Shown here piece after piece: positions 34,201 through 64,000 of a stretch of 64,000 nt of DNA. A program made the position numbers and the translations under genes. The stretch comes from Amoebidium appalachense (Eukaryota > Ichthyosporea): positions 13,268,001 to 13,332,000 of the forward strand of contig CAVNZM010000001.1 of assembly GCA_963693365.1 (NCBI GenBank), in the 5' to 3' direction. A model generated the notes under the pieces. The model was not told the origin of the DNA. It saw only the letters and a program-made list of their open reading frames with translations, and did no database searches. How positions within the stretch are numbered: position 1 is the stretch's first letter; each line of letters starts with the position of its first letter.

Positions 34201-34572
34201 CACAACCCTCCCTCATCACCACCCACCCACCCACCCCCTTCCCCTGCCCCTGCCCCATATGTACTCATAAATTTCCAAATTTCGCAGGCCCTCGTGCGCC
34301 GCCTCGACCAGTACGTTCTGGAAGACCGTGCCGGCTTCCAGGCCGCCGTGGACCTTCTCAAGAACCACTTCTACCCGGAGATCGAGCGTCACGTGATTGC
34401 CGGCCAATGCCGCGTGCTCGCTCAGGTCGGCAAGGAGAGGGACATCGACATACTGATGGACATTCTGAGCGATCGAGGTTTTAGGGTGGTGGCCGACAGG
34501 ACCAAAGGAAACAGCCTGACTAGGTTCGAGATCATGTGGGAGCGCCCCACCATCCGCCGCCTGTACCTGTAA
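30563..34572 (+). CDS. Mitochondrial adenylate-kinase-family nucleoside monophosphate kinase
   Basis: Exons are 30563-30856, 31394-31567, 31866-32306, 32828-32962 and 34288-34572, all in phase 0, giving 442 residues. The first 50-60 residues are Arg/Ala/Ser-rich without acids and end in a typical processing site (RRAYSA), so import into mitochondria is expected. Residues about 108-125 give the P-loop ([10 protein letters not shown]) that binds ATP phosphates. VVVDGFPRT at about 184-192 is the conserved monophosphate-binding motif of adenylate/UMP-CMP kinases. A charged lid-like segment follows. The last 130 residues are not part of the standard kinase (190-240 residues) and show no domain I recognise. 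Substrate choice (AMP, UMP or CMP) cannot be read from the sequence. Introns carry poly-C, poly-G and CA tracts; the last is 1.3 kb. Confidence 0.9.
32963..34287 (+). other. Large last intron of the kinase gene
   Basis: The first 650 bases are unique AT-balanced sequence with no ORF of note. The rest is C-rich with a CA run (33755-33776), two poly-C/poly-A junctions (33700-33730, 34013-34041) and a repeated CCCACCCC stretch (33890-33925). It ends at a good acceptor (TTTCGCAG). Confidence 0.7.
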
Positions 34573-34642
34573 ATCGTGTAAATTCTGAAAGGCCGATCGG
34601 GACCGAGTGGGACCGATTAGAATGGGGGAGTTAATCTTGATC

Positions 34643-34762
34643 GGTTCGATTCAGAACTCCAAACCACGCCAATGTTTGGCTAAAACGCTTTTTTCCCGAT
34701 CAAGATTGGTTCGATTCAGAACTCCAAACCACGCCAATGTTTGGCTAAAACGCTTTTTTCCC
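34643..34762. repeat. Exact 55-bp tandem duplication, period 65
   Basis: The segments 34643-34697 and 34708-34762 are identical over 55 bases, just after the kinase stop codon. The unit contains CCAATGTTTGG and ends in a T-tract. It may affect the 3' UTR or polyadenylation. Confidence 0.9.
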
Positions 34763-35632
34763 TCAAACGAGTGTAGTATTTTATCGAAAGATCATAGCTA
34801 TAATGCCATGCCTGAACGAGACCTCCCTCATTCCCCAACCTAAAAACATAAATTTTCGAAATTACAGTTAACAGTAAGACAACCTAACCGTTGAATAACA
34901 TTCAGTGCATGACGAACAGTGTCATGCTCCCTACGCATAATCCCGAAAGAACCGGTATAAGTAATGGTTTCTTGATCTTGCACATGTAAGAGTAGTCCGC
35001 GGCCGCAGCCACAGTTTCACGTTGTGCATTTTATCCGACATAGGTTATGTTTTGATCCTACACCTGCCTGGCGTGGGTTTGTATGTTCTCTGAGACTGGT
35101 GCCGGCACCGGTCCATTTGTTCATATATATCAAGAAACTAATCATAAGGCCCATCACGTATTATGACCCCCCCCCCAAAAAAAAAAAAAAAAAAAAAAAA
35201 AACCACCATCCACACACGCACAAACATACCAGAGCCCCACACCACCACCACACACAAAAATACTCTGCAGAGATTCACACCTGCACACCTCCTTGTACAT
35301 TCACTGTGCACATTTAACCATCAGGACTCAGGCCCGGAGGGGCTCTGTATTGCTCCAACTAATTAGTGCCCACACGTACACGCCATGGCCATATGGTTGC
35401 GGTGCCCACCAGGCACGTTCATTTGTCATTGAGTCAAGGCAAGTTTTCGCAGTTCACATAATCAGATTGTATTATATATGGGAAAAAAGTCATTTGCCAG
35501 GGTGTGCCATCGTGTGGATCATTGAGTCATGGCAAGTTTTCGCAGTTCACATAACCAGATTGTATTTTATATGGGAAAAAAGTCAGTTACCAGAGTGTGC
35601 CATCGTGTGGATTCCCCCCATCCCCCCCTCTC

Positions 35633-35665
<33 letters not shown>

Positions 35666-35710
35666 TCTTTATAAAAAAAAAAAAAAAGAAAAGAAAAAAA
35701 CAGAGGGGGG

Positions 35711-35746
<36 letters not shown>

Positions 35747-35913
35747 CACGTAAGCACACAGCATGTATTTACGCACTGCAGTAAGCTGCAATATTCTCAT
35801 TACTACTTCCGATGCAAAAAAGAATCTTGCTTCATCGCGTGGCTTGCAGCTTCAGTAGGTGGCACTGATATATGTGCTGTGCATGTCGATATCCGTGAAG
35901 CGGTTTGATTAAT
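34763..35913. other. Intergenic between convergent genes
   Basis: Apart from the 93-bp duplication there are poly-C/poly-A junctions (35167-35201, 35636-35700) and a (GA)n run (35716-35742). No gene was seen. Confidence 0.6.
35428..35613. repeat. Tandem duplication of a ~93-bp unit
   Basis: Copies at 35428-35520 and 35521-35613 differ at only a few positions. Each starts ATTGAGTCA and ends CATCGTGTGGATC/TTC. The sequence is intergenic, between the convergent kinase and FRAG1/DRAM-like genes. Confidence 0.9.
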
Positions 35914-41340
<5,427 letters not shown>

Positions 41341-43485
41341 GAATCTCTGAAGTCACGGAAAACTCAAAATGATGTGCTTCTGTACATGTAGCTGCGGTAT
41401 TCCGAATAGAAGTACGCAGGGAAAATCGGAGCTAGGTTCCATTGAATGACAAGGCAAAATAAAATAAAAAAACACTGATTTTCAGTATATGTATGAAAAA
41501 GTTCTGTGCATGCATTCAGTCCAAAAAAACTCAAAAACAAAACCGAGCCGAGCTTGAAGTTCCCGGTGCCCTTGGGAAGTTGAGTTCTAAACTATTAGAG
41601 CAATGCCCCAAAATCACAACACTAAAAAATTATACCCTACCACCAAAATGCTTAAATATTTATGATAGGCATGTATTCTTATAGGAACACGCGCACAAAA
41701 TATCACGGGAACTCCGTGTGACTTTGCAACAGTATCTTGAAGGCACGTGTGACCATACCTTTTGGAGCCTTCCCCTCGTAGATGTCATGCGCGCAACCCC
41801 TCCGAGTCTTAATGAGTTTAGTTGGTTCACACACGCTCGCCCCGCCCCCAAAAACGAAAGAGTAAGTCTTCACTCTATATGTTTCAGAGCTGATGAAACA
41901 TTTTGCATTCGCTTTTTCAACCCCCAAAACGCAGAACATTGCGCACAAACTACATAACTCGCATGACTCCCCAAGCCCGTGACCGGTACCATCCCGTCAG
42001 CCCAAATACGTCTCAGGATCATGCCGCTGAGCTGTGGGTGTTCCACGTTATGTGTGCTCGTTGTGCGTGTGCACACGCGCGAACGTGTCAAAAAAAAGGA
42101 AAAAATTCACCGTTCACGGCTGGACTCATCAAAGCCTTTGCACTGCCACAGTCTGCAAGCCAAAGATTAACCAACCAGATGCAAGAACAGGTGCAAATAG
42201 ATTTATACTTACCCAATCAGTAACGAAAACGTCATCATTAGCGGAACGGCTCCCCACGAGCTCAGAGCCAGGCCCAGCATCCTCTGCCACCGTATCCCGC
42301 CTGTCCGTGTCTCGCTCGCCTCAAGGTGCTACACGTGTACGTACAGCTGCCGTGGAGTGGCTCTTTGAAGCCTGTAAGGTGGGATCATCGCTGAGGCTGA
42401 GCTCTCTTCCGGATTCGAAGGTCATAACTCGCACATACGCACTAAATGTATGTACCTTACGTTGCACAGACAAAATGACTATTCACTGCGAAGTTCTTGC
42501 CGAGATCATTACAGCTGCAGCTAGAGACTCGGTTCATCGGCACCGTTCAAGGAACGGGCGTTAATTAGTCTACACCGTTTTCCGAAGCGGCCTACAGTGT
42601 ATTCGGGGACCGTATAGATAGTGATCATGACGGCCTGGCCACTGGCCAGCCAACATTTTGATCTTATATACTGTAGCTATCAGAATTGCTCTTGCTAAAA
42701 GCACATAGATAGTATTAGGTTCACCTAAAATGCTCTAAGTCATTTCCTGGCAGCGATATGGATCCTGTGAGCATGCAGACGGGCCGCAGCCTCGCCAACC
42801 ACGCCACTTGACTCAGTGAGGCTCTCAGAGATTTAGAGTCGAACAGGCTGCAGCTCAGGTCTGGAAGTCGGACTGGGACAGCAGGGAGTGGGACCAAAAT
42901 GAAACCTGAGCGAAACGATTATATACTAGCTGATCAAACGAAAGAGTGCGATTGATTGGACATACCAAACATACCTAAAGCTGTGCGCTAATCATCTGCA
43001 TTTAATCTTATCTTTGGTATGCAATAGGGGCCTGGTGTTATCACGCCCCCAGCTGAAACGAGAGCTGCACCGTGCAGGTTTGTCCCTTCAGTTTCTCTGA
43101 GCCAAGTGTCAGTATTGAAACCAAAAGTGTTAGTATTATTTGACCATTACCACGTTCTCTATATCTTCATCTCTACTTATACTCAAAAAGGGTCTGCATT
43201 TTTTCTCACCTCTTGCTCCATTCGGCTTGCTTGTTTGCTTTTCAATTTGTTTTCCAATTCACGCCTTTTTTTCCCGACACTTTTTCGATGCTCACGATCA
43301 GCCTAAGATCTGACCCTCATCAAGTAGGTGGCGTGTGTCCTTCACCAAACAAAGAGCAGCTTAATGATTGCCAACGCTTTTTAATGCTTTTTTAAATAGG
43401 CAACCCATTTTTAGGGCAGCACGCACACATGCTGTACTGATTTTTGAACTCTGGAGTGTAAAAACACGAAACAAAACACAGAAAA
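41341..43485. other. Intergenic region between divergent genes
   Basis: This is the only long stretch on the right side that is nearly free of simple repeats. It should contain the promoters of the minus-strand FRAG1/DRAM-like gene and the plus-strand receptor gene. Apart from the candidate exon at 42213-42328, I see no clear gene, TATA box or RNA gene. Confidence 0.55.
42213..42328 (-). CDS. Candidate transmembrane-coding exon upstream of the FRAG1/DRAM-like gene
   Basis: On the minus strand a possible acceptor (ACACGTGTAG) opens a 116-base frame. It encodes a charged stretch and then a hydrophobic helix (MLGLALSSWGAVPLMMTF), and it ends at a strong donor (GTAAGTAT). It ends in phase 2 and could join, through a second AG just before 41340, in frame with the first FRAG1/DRAM-like exon, adding an N-terminal helix. 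It may instead be a separate gene fragment. Confidence 0.3.

Positions 43486-64000
<20,515 letters not shown>

Noticed and set aside
42034-42564. 176-codon plus-strand ORF
   Set aside because: Composition is not protein-like, and the minus strand in the same place carries a better splice donor and a hydrophobic exon candidate.

Overview
The window is eukaryotic nuclear DNA. Genes are broken into short exons with GT-AG introns, coding strands alternate, and very large amounts of simple-sequence DNA lie between the exons: (CA)n/(GT)n, (GA)n/(TC)n, and uninterrupted poly-C/poly-G tracts of 20 to more than 60 bases. The gene content points to a unicellular holozoan (choanoflagellate, filasterean or ichthyosporean-like) or an early-branching animal. 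It includes a receptor kinase with calcium-binding EGF modules on symmetrical phase 1-1 exons, the basal-body protein SSNA1, a FRAG1/DRAM-family membrane protein and a secreted trypsin. The exact lineage cannot be fixed from this sequence alone.

Layout from left to right. 1-3037 is a decayed Ty1/copia retrotransposon: gag and protease-integrase remain, reverse transcriptase is deleted, and a 3' LTR follows. 3650-5354 is a frameshifted F-box/leucine-rich-repeat gene. 7148-7850 is a possible small two-exon gene on the plus strand. 9620-16875 (minus) is a ten-exon gene of unknown function whose exon phases all agree. 16876-20706 is mostly intergenic. 20707-22255 is a three-exon trypsin-like protease. 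23865-27457 is SSNA1 in four exons. 29478-30085 is a small inverted-repeat element with a full-length tRNA-derived SINE inserted in it. 30563-34572 is a five-exon adenylate-kinase-family protein with a mitochondrial presequence. 35914-41340 (minus) is a six-exon FRAG1/DRAM/Sfk1-family gene. 43486-64000 and beyond is a giant receptor gene of at least 26 exons.

The receptor gene is the main result. In order it encodes a signal peptide, a cysteine-rich region, twelve EGF modules (one per exon), about 660 residues of glycosylation-rich six-residue repeats resembling a left-handed beta-helix, one transmembrane helix, and the start of a protein kinase domain of tyrosine-kinase type. The hexapeptide beta-helix fold is known mainly from acyltransferases, dynactin subunits and eIF2B. 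I know of no receptor kinase that uses it as an ectodomain.

A second theme is how introns and simple repeats relate. In the receptor gene, (GT)n tracts start at or near donors and (AC)n tracts run directly into acceptors. At four separate splice junctions in three genes, the splice-site neighbourhood has been duplicated in tandem.
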